The position numbers and the translations under genes were made by a program. A DNA stretch of 41,559 bases. It comes from Streptomyces cinereus (GTDB lineage: Bacteria > Pseudomonadota > Gammaproteobacteria > Pseudomonadales > Moraxellaceae). The stretch covers positions 1 through 41,559 of the forward strand of contig BMPS01000021.1 in NCBI GenBank assembly GCA_014647715.1. The letters are read 5' to 3'. Positions within the stretch are counted from its first letter, which is position 1. The number at the start of each line of letters is the position of its first letter. Positions 1 through 9,243 of the stretch are shown piece by piece. The notes under the pieces are model-generated. The model made no database searches, was not told where the DNA came from, and was given only the letters and a program-made list of their open reading frames with translations.

Positions 1-1120
1 TACCGCCTGCTGGCAATGCTAAATTGACCTGACGTTGTTGGGTAGATAAGGCTAAATTGATAGGTGCATCATCTAACCAATGCACTTGATAAGTGAAACG
101 CTGATTGACAGTATCCCAATACCGCAGGGTAAAATCCGACGTCAGCCCAATGCCTTTTTGGTTGGTTATCGGATAATCAAGCCCAAATAACCAATTTTGT
201 CCCGTCTGCTCCAAAATCACCCGATAGTCAGGGATAACGGCTAAGGTAAAGCGTTTACTCAGCTTCAACGTCGGTAACAACCAATCAGCAATCGGCTGAT
301 CGGGCGTCCAAAGCGAGGTGCGAGGATTGGCGCGCCAGGTGGTGCCATCAAAATCAGAAAATACCAAACCGCGCCAATATAAATTTTGTTGACTTGGCTG
401 CTGATTGCCAAATTCCACCCGAAACGCCAATTCAGTCGATTGACTGAGGTTGGCAAAATCGCCCGGTGACATACTATCTGACATGCCGGTCTTTGCTTGC
501 GCGCCGCTCAAATGCACCGACCATAGCGGCGGCAATCGGGGAAAAAATAAAAACAGAATAATGGTCAGAGGAATCGCTTGACCGACCAATAAGCCGAGTG
601 TGCGGTAGCGTCCTGTACCATCATCATTTTGCGCAATCATGGCAAACAGCACGACCATCGTGCCAATCGCCACTTGTAGCGTTGTCATCAAATCTTGGTT
701 GATTAACAACAGCCCTGCCAATACAAACAGTGATAAACTCAGCACCACATAGCCATCACGCCTGGTATACAATTCAAGTAGCTTACTGACGGCACACAAT
801 AGCAAAAACGCGATACCGACATCCAATCCAAAGGCAGTACGATAGGTCAAATACAGCCCCACCAAACTTGCAATGAATCCTGTGTACTGTATCAACTGTA
901 ATGAGCGCGGGCGATACAAAGCGTTGGGCAACCAACGTCGCAGCGGTTGCAATTGAAAGATAATGATAAAAAAGGCATACACCGATAGCCAAATGGGTAA
1001 GTTTTTGACGTGAAAAGCCACAATCAGCAGTTGAGACAGCAATATCCACTGATACGCCGAGATTTGGTTTAGGCGCGCAGATAAGGTTAATCTAGCGCGA
1101 TTTGGGTCAGGGCGACTCAT
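1..1120 (-). CDS. TgpA-type transglutaminase-like membrane protein (DUF3488), N-terminal part
   Basis: The frame is open from the ATG at 1120 down to base 1, so about 373 residues are visible and the C-terminus lies outside the window. The visible part has several hydrophobic segments in the first ~190 residues. It then carries the family signature: FFPRLPPLW, followed about 20 residues later by TGMSDSMSPGDFANLS and AFRVEF. In TgpA/DUF3488 proteins this precedes a periplasmic transglutaminase-like domain with a Cys-His-Asp triad, which cannot be checked here. The start overlaps the stop of the upstream DUF58 gene by four bases (ATGA), implying translational coupling. The order MoxR, DUF58, TgpA is a recurring bacterial operon whose physiological role is poorly defined. 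The family call is firm; the substrate is unknown. Confidence 0.88.
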   Translation of the reverse strand, partial: MSRPDPNRARLTLSARLNQISAYQWILLSQLLIVAFHVKNLPIWLSVYAFFIIIFQLQPLRRWLPNALYRPRSLQLIQYTGFIASLVGLYLTYRTAFGLDVGIAFLLLCAVSKLLELYTRRDGYVVLSLSLFVLAGLLLINQDLMTTLQVAIGTMVVLFAMIAQNDDGTGRYRTLGLLVGQAIPLTIILFLFFPRLPPLWSVHLSGAQAKTGMSDSMSPGDFANLSQSTELAFRVEFGNQQPSQQNLYWRGLVFSDFDGTTWRANPRTSLWTPDQPIADWLLPTLKLSKRFTLAVIPDYRVILEQTGQNWLFGLDYPITNQKGIGLTSDFTLRYWDTVNQRFTYQVHWLDDAPINLALSTQQRQVNLALPAGG

Positions 1121-2142
1121 GGCGTTTTTGCCAATCTTAGCAAACATTGCTGACGAAATGCTTGTCCTTCACCTATTGCGCCTTCACCATCCGGCAGTCG
1201 CAATTGAAAAGCGATTTGGCTCTGGCTCAAACTATCCACCCCGTAGCGCAGCTGACTGAGTTTTTCTTCGTGCGTCACCGCAGGCATTTGATAGTAATCA
1301 AGCAATTGCCGCTGCCCCACACTCTCCACAAAGCGTTTTGACATGAGTCCTTGCCCGCGCGCGACATGCGCCCACGAAATACGCGCCAATGATTCCCCTG
1401 GGACATAATTATCCAACTGGTCAAAATCTTCCTGCCCCGCTTGGGTGTGTAAGGCAGCGGTTTGTTCATCATCAGATGGCACAAACTGACGCGCTTTCAT
1501 CTCATAGCTCAGTGGCGCAGGATACACCCACGCGTGTCCTTCAAAAAACACATAGGACCAAGCTTGCAAAATCCCTAAGGGATATACAGTACTCACCGTG
1601 AGTCTGGGTAACACAAATTTGCCGCGTTTGTCGGCTGTTAACCATAAGCTCACCTGTTGCGGTGCTTTTATTTGACTGACCAATAGCCAATTATTTGGTT
1701 CGGACTGTGCATTGGGTTTGCGGTGTATCGGCTGTTTAAAATCAAAGGCGTTGTTGGCAAAACTTAACCGAACTTGCCGATGCGGCTGGCTTGACTCACT
1801 ACTAATTTGCAGTCGCACTTGCACTTTGTCACCCACTTGTGTATCGCTGATATCTACCAGTTTGATTTGCAACCCTGCCAAGTGGGCAAAGGTATAATGG
1901 ATAGTCACCACGAGTAGACTACCCAACAAAAAGCACAAACCCAACACCAAATTATTGGCGTAATTAATCCCTGCGACAAAGGTAATGATGAGTAAAAAAG
2001 CGTACAGCAATCCTTCTTTACTCAAAAAAATATACACGTTGCGTAGGTTGAGGGTGATGTCGCGGCTAATCGGCGCCCGACGCTTAAACCATGTTTGCAA
2101 GTAGTTTTCAAGTCGCTGGCGAATGGCAAACATGATAGGCAC
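1117..2142 (-). CDS. DUF58 domain protein
   Basis: This 341-residue protein has two adjacent hydrophobic segments near residues 44-85, then a soluble region ending in the DUF58 core. The hallmark is DNYVPGESLARISWAHVARG around residues 240-260, matching the usual Y-PGD-R-I-W-AR pattern, followed by LMSKRF. DUF58 proteins resemble von Willebrand factor A folds and are typically encoded between a MoxR ATPase and a transglutaminase-like membrane protein, as here. The first residues are MPIM; a start at the second Met (2133) is equally possible. The stop overlaps the next gene by four bases. Its partner MoxR looks inactivated, so its function in this strain may be compromised (inference). Confidence 0.88.
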   Translation of the reverse strand: MPIMFAIRQRLENYLQTWFKRRAPISRDITLNLRNVYIFLSKEGLLYAFLLIITFVAGINYANNLVLGLCFLLGSLLVVTIHYTFAHLAGLQIKLVDISDTQVGDKVQVRLQISSESSQPHRQVRLSFANNAFDFKQPIHRKPNAQSEPNNWLLVSQIKAPQQVSLWLTADKRGKFVLPRLTVSTVYPLGILQAWSYVFFEGHAWVYPAPLSYEMKARQFVPSDDEQTAALHTQAGQEDFDQLDNYVPGESLARISWAHVARGQGLMSKRFVESVGQRQLLDYYQMPAVTHEEKLSQLRYGVDSLSQSQIAFQLRLPDGEGAIGEGQAFRQQCLLRLAKTP

Positions 2143-2228
2143 GGGCTCTTAATTAGGATAATTTAATAAATAATAAAAATACAGCAATGAGAAAGTTTTT
2201 AACGCTAAAATACGTTATACATCATGGT

Positions 2229-3188
2229 TTACACCAGTACCGGCACTTGGCGTAACAATTGGGTCGCAATCGATTGCGGCTGCTCACCGCCCAAATGATT
2301 AAATGGGATAAAAGCTTGCCCCAAGCGATGATCGACGACGGCAGCAAATACCGCTTGGATATCTTCTGGCGTCACTTCATTGTACCCACCTAAATAAGCA
2401 AAGGCTTGTGCCGCTTGCTTGAGCGCTAGCACACCACGGGTAGATAGACCATGATAGTCTCGGCTTTCACGCGTTTTCGCTACCAATCGCTGTAAGTAGT
2501 CAATCACGACATCTGCGATATATATGTCTTTGGCTTGCGCTTGTGCCTGCTGCAATGATTGGGTATCTAACATCGGGGTAATTTGGCTCAGCATTTGACG
2601 TCTATCTTTACCCAGTAGCAACTCTCGCTCTGCATTAACCGAGGGATAACCCAGCGATAAACACATCAAAAATCGATCCAGCTGTGACTCAGGTAAAATA
2701 AACACACCCGATTGCTGCGTCGGGTTTTGGGTGGCAATCACAAAAAAAGGTTCAGGGAGTTTTCGTGTTACCCCATCTTGCGACACTTGCCGCTCTTCCA
2801 TCGCCTCTAACAGCGCAGATTGGGTTTTTGGGCTTGATCGATTAATTTCATCGGCAAGTAACAGCTGGCAAAATATCGGGCCTGGCTTAAATTCAAATGT
2901 GCCAGTATCGGTTTTATACAGGGAAATTCCTAAAATATCGGCAGGTAACATATCGCTGGTAAATTGCACCCGATTAAACGATAACCCCAAATGGTTGGCA
3001 ATCGCGTGCGCCAGCGTGGTTTAACCCATTCCTGGTAAATCTTGAAGCAGTAAATGACCATTGGCTAACAAACAAGCGACCGCCAGCTTCACCACCTCAG
3101 GTTTATCCAAGACGATCTCATTAATACTCACCAGCATGGCTTGCAATCGTTGTTGTAACGGCTGATTGTCTAAGTTACCCATCACCAT
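2229..3188 (-). pseudogene. MoxR-family AAA+ ATPase interrupted by a stop at the Walker A lysine codon
   Basis: Reading from the ATG at 3188 (AAGGA ribosome site about eight bases upstream), the frame encodes a normal MoxR N-terminus through HLLLQDLPGMG. It then meets TAA at 3021-3023 and continues in the same frame as TTLAHAIANHLGLSFNRV. The stop therefore sits exactly where the P-loop lysine of GxGKTT should be; one A-to-T change (AAA to TAA) would explain it. The rest is intact to 2229: Walker B LLLADEINR, sensor ATQNPTQQSG and the C-terminal lid. Full length would be 319 residues, typical of MoxR. Any product restarted downstream (for example at the TTG at 2990) would lack the P-loop and should not hydrolyse ATP. 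A sequencing error at this one base cannot be excluded. Confidence 0.85.
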
Positions 3189-3229
3189 GTGGTCTATCCT
3201 TTAAAGGTTTAAATTTTGTTTATCAATCA

Positions 3230-3253
3230 TGTTCGCTAAAAATATCGCTAAAA
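3230..3253. repeat. 12-bp tandem duplication
   Basis: Two adjacent 12-base units, TGTTCGCTAAAA and ATATCGCTAAAA, share their last nine bases. They lie about 20 bases beyond the cytochrome gene's stop and upstream of moxR. Confidence 0.55.
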
Positions 3254-3272
3254 GGCATAGCCACAAAGCGAT

Positions 3273-3713
3273 TTAACGAAGCGTCGAAATATAGGCAATA
3301 ATATCTTGGCGGACTTTGGCATCAGCAATCGGGTCAGAACGCATACGCGTTCCTGGGATGGTTTGTTTCGGATGGGCGATATATTTATCCAAATTTTCCG
3401 CTGTCCACGTCATATTGCTGTTTTTCAGTGCGTCCGTGTATTGATAATCGGTTAATAAGGCGGATTTTGCCCCATAAATACGCAGTAATTGTGGGCCTTT
3501 CTCGTTATTTCCTGGCTGCAGCTTGTGACATTTTAGGCAGGCTTCTTCGTATTGCTTTTTACCGTTATCGGCATCCCCTTGGCTATAAACGGGCAAGGTA
3601 ACTGCGGGGCGCTGAGCGGGTGGCTGATGTTGACAACCTGTCGCAATGACGATACAAAGACCCCATCCTAGCATAGGCAATCGGTTTGATTTATGAATGA
3701 TTGTTTGGTGCAT
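3273..3713 (-). CDS. c-type cytochrome, probable lipoprotein
   Basis: This 146-residue monoheme cytochrome has one heme attachment motif, CLKCH, at residues 59-63 and a likely distal Met ligand in GTRM (Met124). The N-terminus has a hydrophobic stretch ending in IATGC, so Cys27 is a plausible lipobox cysteine and the protein may be anchored at the periplasmic face of a membrane. Heme would be attached by the Ccm system, whose ccmABCDE genes are also in this window (33850-36982). The electron donor and acceptor cannot be told from sequence. The gene lies between the FimX-like gene and the moxR operon, with no clear operon link. Confidence 0.86.
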   Translation of the reverse strand: MHQTIIHKSNRLPMLGWGLCIVIATGCQHQPPAQRPAVTLPVYSQGDADNGKKQYEEACLKCHKLQPGNNEKGPQLLRIYGAKSALLTDYQYTDALKNSNMTWTAENLDKYIAHPKQTIPGTRMRSDPIADAKVRQDIIAYISTLR

Positions 3714-3753
3714 GTTGGCTAACTCGTTTTTATCTTATAAACTCAGCTATTAT

Positions 3754-5943
3754 TTAGCTCGTTTCATTCTCGATGTGCATGGTGTCACTGGCTTTTTGCA
3801 AATATGCCCCCTGCAAATAACGTGCACCGACTGTCCACGCCGCTGACATAGCGGCAGGGTCTTCAATAAAGGGCATCAAACAACTGGAGCCGCGCTCAGT
3901 GATTTCGCGCACTACCGTTGCCACGGTATTGACATTGTCATTATTGCTCAAATCTTTGATATAGCTGCGATCGAGTCGTACTAGTTGCGGTTTGACAAAT
4001 TCCAATACTTCCATCGCATTGACCGCCGAGCCAAAATTATAGATACCTAGGTGACAACCTATTTGGTTAAGTTCTTGACTTTGTTTGGCTGCCACCGCTA
4101 GATAATCAATTACCATGGTCTCATTAAACTGCAACGTCAACACCCCCGGCTCGCTGGTCTCTAACGCTTGCATCAATCGACTCATAAAGCTTGGCAAGGT
4201 GGCATCGGCTAGTGATATCGGGCTTAAATGCACTAATAGTCGGGCACTGGCATCGACCTCATGACGGTAACGTTTTAAGTCTTTACAGGCTTGAATCAAC
4301 ATCCAACGGTCGATTTTATCCATCAACTGATGTCTGGTCGCCACTTCTAAGAATTTATCAGGTGCCATTAAGCTGCCATCTGCTAGCGGCAGGCGTAAAA
4401 ATACCTCAAACATATTACTGACATCGTTTTCAACGTCATAAATCGGCTGATATAATAATTTAAATTTGTTATGTTCTAGCGCATCACGTAGCGATTCGTA
4501 CAGCGCACTGTCATCACTGCTGGCAAAACTACTTGGGTCATATAGATAGAATGAATCTTTATCGTCGTTGCTGTCTTTATTGGCTTTGGCTGCCATGCCG
4601 ACGGCTTGGATGACACGGTTAATAATACTATTGGTGTCAGGTGCACTGGCGTTGACTAAGGTTGCGCCAATGGTTACTGTGGTCTTAACCGTACGATGAC
4701 CAATTTCAATAATGGTGCTATTAATATCGGCAACCAATTTTTGTCCCAATGCTGTCAAATCTTGTTGTCGCATATTAGGGATAATCAGCATAAACATGCT
4801 ATCATTAAAGCGGCTCAAATAGCCATTTTTCACCCGCTTTTCCCCAATAATCTCAGTGAGATGTTGCTCAAGAATATTGGCAACGGCCACCACCACCCCA
4901 TCAATTCCTTCAATCCCCACACTGGCATGGATTTTACCAATATTATCGACGCGTAACGCCATCAAACCCACCGATAGGTTTTTCTCAACAATCGCGTCAC
5001 GCAGTCGGTGAAACAGGCTTTCAAAACCATGACGATTAAATAGCCCGGTGATTGAGTCAATGCGTTCCATCGCCTCAAGTTTTTTGGCAAGCTCAGCACT
5101 ATTGGCTTGTTCATTGGGCTGGATAATGACTTGTAGGCACGGCTGACCGTCGTAGGTAGCAGCCGCTAACTGCAGCTTAGCGGCGAAGGTGGTATTATCT
5201 TTTCTCACACTTTCAAATTCAAATTCGACGTTTGTACGGTTGCCTTTTTCAAAGTCTTTTAAAAACGTTTTGAAATCTTGGATATTATTGCTCGCAATCA
5301 AGTCAACGACCGGCACCCCCATCAGTTCATCGAGCGTTTTAAACCCAAACATTTCAAGATAGGGCTCATTGGCATAAATATGTAAGCCATCTTCAATATA
5401 AGCCACCGCACTCTTGGAGTTGGTGATAAGAATATTGGCACGCTGTTCGGCATCACTCAACACCATTTTTAGCCGCTCAAGCTCGCGGACGAGTTTATGA
5501 TGCTCGTGTTCATGGCAGATACGAATAGCCATGCGCAATAACCTACTTTTGGGCAAAGCATCCGCTGCGCCCCAATAGGTATATAAAGGTAATAAAACAT
5601 GGGTTTTATCATTGTCGCTAACAAGCTGCGTCTGGGCTTGCTCATTGGCAGTTAATGCGCCTGGGTAAGCAGTCGCGTCATCAGGCAACACCGCAATGAC
5701 GGGAATGTGAGCATCGTGGGCTTTTAAAATCTCTTTGACGTCTTTAAACGATAAATCATACGCATTTCCCACCAAAACAATGTCCCAAGACTGGCGCAAT
5801 AACTTAATCAGCTCGTCTTTGGCATCCAAAAATCCTAAATTAACCTGTCTATAATAATGTTTTTCTAATAACCCAACCAACTGCTCGGCATACAGCTGGT
5901 TATCATCAATGATTAACAGATTGAGTTGGTTTTGTTTTTGCAT
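3754..5943 (-). CDS. FimX-like REC-PAS-GGDEF-EAL protein with degenerate catalytic motifs
   Basis: The 729 residues show a receiver-like domain (about 8-125), a short coiled region, a PAS domain (about 165-280), a GGDEF domain (about 295-460) and an EAL domain (about 480-720). Every signature is altered. The receiver lacks the phosphoacceptor Asp (DIVLVGNAYDL). The GGDEF position reads RFNDSMFML. EAL reads EVFLRL and the usual DDFG reads YNFG. Residues that could bind c-di-GMP are retained: the Q of YQPIY, the R of EVFLRL and FIEDPA near the end. This matches Pseudomonas FimX and Xanthomonas Filp, which bind c-di-GMP without turning it over and control type IV pilus assembly. I infer the same role. 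No pil genes lie nearby. Confidence 0.82.
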   Translation of the reverse strand: MQKQNQLNLLIIDDNQLYAEQLVGLLEKHYYRQVNLGFLDAKDELIKLLRQSWDIVLVGNAYDLSFKDVKEILKAHDAHIPVIAVLPDDATAYPGALTANEQAQTQLVSDNDKTHVLLPLYTYWGAADALPKSRLLRMAIRICHEHEHHKLVRELERLKMVLSDAEQRANILITNSKSAVAYIEDGLHIYANEPYLEMFGFKTLDELMGVPVVDLIASNNIQDFKTFLKDFEKGNRTNVEFEFESVRKDNTTFAAKLQLAAATYDGQPCLQVIIQPNEQANSAELAKKLEAMERIDSITGLFNRHGFESLFHRLRDAIVEKNLSVGLMALRVDNIGKIHASVGIEGIDGVVVAVANILEQHLTEIIGEKRVKNGYLSRFNDSMFMLIIPNMRQQDLTALGQKLVADINSTIIEIGHRTVKTTVTIGATLVNASAPDTNSIINRVIQAVGMAAKANKDSNDDKDSFYLYDPSSFASSDDSALYESLRDALEHNKFKLLYQPIYDVENDVSNMFEVFLRLPLADGSLMAPDKFLEVATRHQLMDKIDRWMLIQACKDLKRYRHEVDASARLLVHLSPISLADATLPSFMSRLMQALETSEPGVLTLQFNETMVIDYLAVAAKQSQELNQIGCHLGIYNFGSAVNAMEVLEFVKPQLVRLDRSYIKDLSNNDNVNTVATVVREITERGSSCLMPFIEDPAAMSAAWTVGARYLQGAYLQKASDTMHIENETS

Positions 5944-5954
5944 CGATTCACTAT

Positions 5955-5983
5955 CCCATTAAACGCTTGCCCATTAACGCTTG
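5955..5983. repeat. 15/14-bp tandem duplication upstream of the FimX-like gene
   Basis: CCCATTAAACGCTTG is followed directly by CCCATTAACGCTTG, the same unit less one A. The pair begins 12 bases upstream of the start codon (minus strand) and would lie in the 5' leader. The TATAAT hexamer on the minus strand at 6007-6012 is a possible -10 box, without a convincing -35. Confidence 0.6.
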
Positions 5984-6127
5984 GTTTATAGAGCCATGTG
6001 CAAGCTATTATAAGCGAACTGTTTGATAAATTATTTATAATATTAGATTCAATTTCTTATTATATGATTAATCTTTCAAAACGGCTACAAGGATATGAAA
6101 ATCTTTTATTTTTAACGGGTTAGAGTT

Positions 6128-6155
6128 AAAATGGCAGATTTTGTTGCCATTTCTT
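6128..6155 (-). terminator. Terminator of the 6169-7932 gene
   Basis: AAATGGCA and TGCCATTT form an eight-pair stem around an eight-base loop. On the minus strand it is followed by TTTT, placed between this gene's stop and the FimX-like gene, so the two are probably transcribed separately. Confidence 0.65.
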
Positions 6156-6168
6156 AGCGGTTAAAAGT

Positions 6169-7932
6169 TTACGGAATTCTTACAAAAGCGTATTCTTCGA
6201 TATCATCAGTCATATCAAGTAGCTCAGTCAGACGCACGTTAATTTCCTTGCTCTCAATACGCACCACTAGCTTGTCTGCCACTTGGTAGCCAAAGCGTGC
6301 CATCAGCAAACGGGGCTGGGTATCAGCGTTGTTTGGATCGCTAGGGATAATAAATGCCGCAACAAAATGTGGCTGACGGCCACCCGCATTTTGAAAGCGC
6401 ACGCCACAGGGAATGGCATTTTGACAATGCACTCGCACTTGTGCCTCAATTTCTAAGTAGGTCTTGTTGGTGGGTTGACCGGTTGGCGTATCGATAAAAC
6501 CTTGACGGTTATCTTTAATGTAGCCGAGCTGCCAAGTTTTTGCGCCATTAACCTTTCGCAGCGCAATTAAGCAATTGACTTGCAATTGCCTCAGCGGATG
6601 ATAGCTATCGCCACGGCTGCTGCTTGGATATGGGTCAACGATTTGATTGGCGTAGCTAAACACGTGCGACAGGCACATGGATTGGGGATTTTCTTTGTTC
6701 AGCTCGACAACGGTAGATTTTTTAAGATACGCCGTATGTTGAGTTTTGGGTTTTAACCGCTCAGGCAACTCATTGGCATGAATGAGATTGCCCAAACTGG
6801 TTTTATTCGCAAGCATGTAATGGATATTATTAAATCCAAGTACCACTTCACATTTTGAATGGTTCTGATGATAGTCTGCCGCTGGTTTTAACCCATCTTG
6901 GATATTATTCAATACCAATTTGGCCTGACGCGCGCTGTTTTTTATCTCAGCATCGCTACTGTTTTGACCTTGGCTGATGGTTTGATGTAAGTGTTTAAAC
7001 AACCGGCTAAACATGACAAACAGGCAATTGCTGGCTGCTGCAAAGGGATTGAATGTACCATCGATTTCTAGCAGTTTGGGCGGCTGCTTACCTTCTAAAT
7101 CAATATACAGGTAAGGTTTTTCTAGCAAGTCTTTGCTAATTATTAGCGCTTCAATCCACTGGGTACTTACTTTTTGTATGGCTACAATATCCGCACGCCG
7201 ACAAGCATACGGATTGGTGACCGCTACCGTCAAGCAATGAAAATATATTTCCTCAATCGATAGCGGTGCACCTTGTTTGCTATACTCATTGGCAGAATGC
7301 AGTTTGATTGGCAAGGAGATAGACTGCCAATCATTGGTGACTGCAAATCGATAGCAGGCATTCAGATATTGCCAAATCACCTGTGTATCTTTACGATAGC
7401 CGATATATTTTTCAAACAGCGATTGGCGCAGTAATAGCATGGTACTGTAGAGGGAGCGCTGAATGACTTGAGTGGAGGTAAGTGATTGAGGTGTTTGGCG
7501 AAATAGGCTAATGATGCCTTTTTTCTCAGCCACTTCAGGTCGAGCCGCTGCCCGTTGCCAGATGACATGGTAAAACATGATGCCTAGATAAAGCACTGAT
7601 AGCACGGTATCTAAGCCTTGCTGTTTTTCTTCATCCAAGATACCTGGCTGGGTTTGGTAATTCACCCGCAATTTGCCAAGTAATACGCTGACGGCTTTAT
7701 TAACCTCATCAAATAATGCAAAGCGTTTGACATCGTCAATATCGGCAAACATCAACTGGTTTATCACGAATTTATATTCGTTATACATCTCACACGCCGA
7801 CATACGATTAAATTGTATCTGCCAATCGGTCGTATCCTGCAACGAATCCTGGGTAACTTTGAGTTCAATAGGACTGGTCGGTATATCGTTTATGCGCTGT
7901 AAGAAATCGTCTAGTGTGAGATCCGTAACCAT
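6169..7932 (-). CDS. Large protein of unknown function next to the FimX-like gene
   Basis: I do not recognise the family with confidence. From the ATG at 7932 the product is 587 residues; an in-frame TTG at 7992 would add 20 but is less likely. There is no signal peptide or clear membrane segment. The first ~370 residues look mainly alpha-helical. The last ~150 are rich in alternating hydrophobic residues, suggesting a beta-barrel (GYIKDNRQGFIDTP, then LLMARFGYQVADKLVVRI). Proteins with a helical N-terminus and a PilZ-like C-terminal barrel bind c-di-GMP, and a FimX-like gene lies immediately downstream. However, I see no clear RxxxR...DxSxxG motif, so a PilZ call is only a suggestion. Upstream the start has only weak GGTG pairing to the ribosome. 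Confidence 0.75.
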   Translation of the reverse strand: MVTDLTLDDFLQRINDIPTSPIELKVTQDSLQDTTDWQIQFNRMSACEMYNEYKFVINQLMFADIDDVKRFALFDEVNKAVSVLLGKLRVNYQTQPGILDEEKQQGLDTVLSVLYLGIMFYHVIWQRAAARPEVAEKKGIISLFRQTPQSLTSTQVIQRSLYSTMLLLRQSLFEKYIGYRKDTQVIWQYLNACYRFAVTNDWQSISLPIKLHSANEYSKQGAPLSIEEIYFHCLTVAVTNPYACRRADIVAIQKVSTQWIEALIISKDLLEKPYLYIDLEGKQPPKLLEIDGTFNPFAAASNCLFVMFSRLFKHLHQTISQGQNSSDAEIKNSARQAKLVLNNIQDGLKPAADYHQNHSKCEVVLGFNNIHYMLANKTSLGNLIHANELPERLKPKTQHTAYLKKSTVVELNKENPQSMCLSHVFSYANQIVDPYPSSSRGDSYHPLRQLQVNCLIALRKVNGAKTWQLGYIKDNRQGFIDTPTGQPTNKTYLEIEAQVRVHCQNAIPCGVRFQNAGGRQPHFVAAFIIPSDPNNADTQPRLLMARFGYQVADKLVVRIESKEINVRLTELLDMTDDIEEYAFVRIP

Positions 7933-8033
7933 TTTTTTTGCACCAAAATGCACAACATTTTTCGACTTATTTAACAACAGTAAATAACACAAAAGCCAGG
8001 TTTTAGCTAGATATTTAAGATAATTGTACTATT

Positions 8034-8055
8034 TATCAGATAAGTAACAGATAAC
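8034..8055. repeat. 11-bp tandem duplication
   Basis: TATCAGATAAG is followed directly by TAACAGATAAC (9 of 11 identical) in the gap between epmB and the unknown gene's start. It is weak on its own but fits the window-wide pattern of short duplications. Confidence 0.4.
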
Positions 8056-8087
8056 CCGTTATTTTAGTTGTTGTGTTTCAAAATATG

Positions 8088-9089
8088 TTAGTGGTTATAC
8101 AAATCAATGGGTGTCTTAAATGGCTTATTAGGCAACTCTCGTACCAACTTTGGCACCAAGTAGCCAGCACATTTGGCAAGTAATTCCCAGTACAGAGCGA
8201 CTGCTTGCTCATCTGAGATATAGAAGTGGCTCGCCCCGGCAACTTTATCAAGCACATGTAAATAATAGGGTAAGACGCCCGCTTGCCATAATTTTTCATT
8301 CAAGCTTGCAAGCGTATTTGCATCGTCATTAATCGACTTGAGTAGCACGGTTTGGTTAAGTAACGTAACACCCGCTTTTTTTGCCTTACCCAAAAATATT
8401 TGCGTTTCTTGGTCGATTTCATTGGGGTGATTGGCATGAATGACCATGACAATATGACAGCGGCTGTTGGCAAATCGCGCAAGTAACGGCTCATCTAAGC
8501 GCTCAGGAATCATCACAGGTACACGGGTGTGGATACGAATGGTCTGCACTTGGGGTAGTGCTTCAAGGGTGGTGAAAATCTCCAATAATCGACGATTGCT
8601 CAGCGATAACGGGTCGCCGCCACTTAAAATCACCTCATTGATGGCGGGGTGCGCTGTGATGTAGGCACTGATGGCTTGCCAATCATTGTGGGTCGGTAGA
8701 TTCTCGTGGTAGTCAAAGTGCTGGCGAAAACAATAGCGACAATTGACCACGCAAGCCCCGGTGACAGGAATCAGCACCCGTGATGCGTATTTATGGATGA
8801 TGCCTTTGACCGGATTGGCGTGTTGTTCATCGAGTGGGTCGGTGACAAAACCGGTAACTTGTACCGTTTCTTGAAACGTCGGCAACACTTGCTTAAGTAG
8901 CGGATCATTAATATCGCCTTTCACCATTTTTTGCACAAAGCGACGTGGCACTTTTAGGGGAAATCGACCGACCTGACTGTCAAAACTATCTATCGGCAAA
9001 TCTAACGCTTGCGCTAATTCAGCAAAGCTCGTCATGGTATCAGAAAACGCATTTTGCCAGTTTTTTTGTGTCGCCAAATAGTTTATCAT
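8088..9089 (-). CDS. epmB: EF-P (R)-beta-lysylation precursor enzyme, lysine 2,3-aminomutase family
   Basis: EpmB is a radical SAM, PLP-dependent enzyme that converts (S)-alpha-lysine to (R)-beta-lysine for attachment to EF-P. The radical SAM cluster motif CVVNCRYC (CxxxCxxC) is present, followed by RQHFDY. VILSGGDPLSLS and IRIHTRVPVMIPER are typical of the aminomutase family. The length (333 residues from the ATG at 9089) is usual for EpmB; an in-frame TTG at 9104 would add five residues. It is divergent from efp, its target, with about 150 bases between the two starts. The attaching ligase EpmA is not in this window. Confidence 0.93.
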   Translation of the reverse strand: MINYLATQKNWQNAFSDTMTSFAELAQALDLPIDSFDSQVGRFPLKVPRRFVQKMVKGDINDPLLKQVLPTFQETVQVTGFVTDPLDEQHANPVKGIIHKYASRVLIPVTGACVVNCRYCFRQHFDYHENLPTHNDWQAISAYITAHPAINEVILSGGDPLSLSNRRLLEIFTTLEALPQVQTIRIHTRVPVMIPERLDEPLLARFANSRCHIVMVIHANHPNEIDQETQIFLGKAKKAGVTLLNQTVLLKSINDDANTLASLNEKLWQAGVLPYYLHVLDKVAGASHFYISDEQAVALYWELLAKCAGYLVPKLVRELPNKPFKTPIDLYNH

Positions 9090-9243
9090 ATAGTGTTTAT
9101 CCAATTGTCAATGCCGCTTACTGATAACGCCTGTTGCGGATAGGGTTACAGCGTAGGCAGCGCATTTATGCAAATTGGCTATTATACAAAGATTTGATTT
9201 ACCTCGGTTATTTTTTAGTCGCAACACCTTATTAGGAAATTTT

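Noticed and set aside
783-1049. A minus-strand frame of 88 codons near the left edge
   Set aside because: It is a shadow in another frame of the TgpA-type gene, whose own frame is open from 1120 to the edge and carries family motifs.
2229-2990. A complete 253-residue MoxR starting at TTG 2990
   Set aside because: The frame continues upstream through the interrupting stop with clear MoxR homology to an ATG at 3188, so the short form is a remnant.
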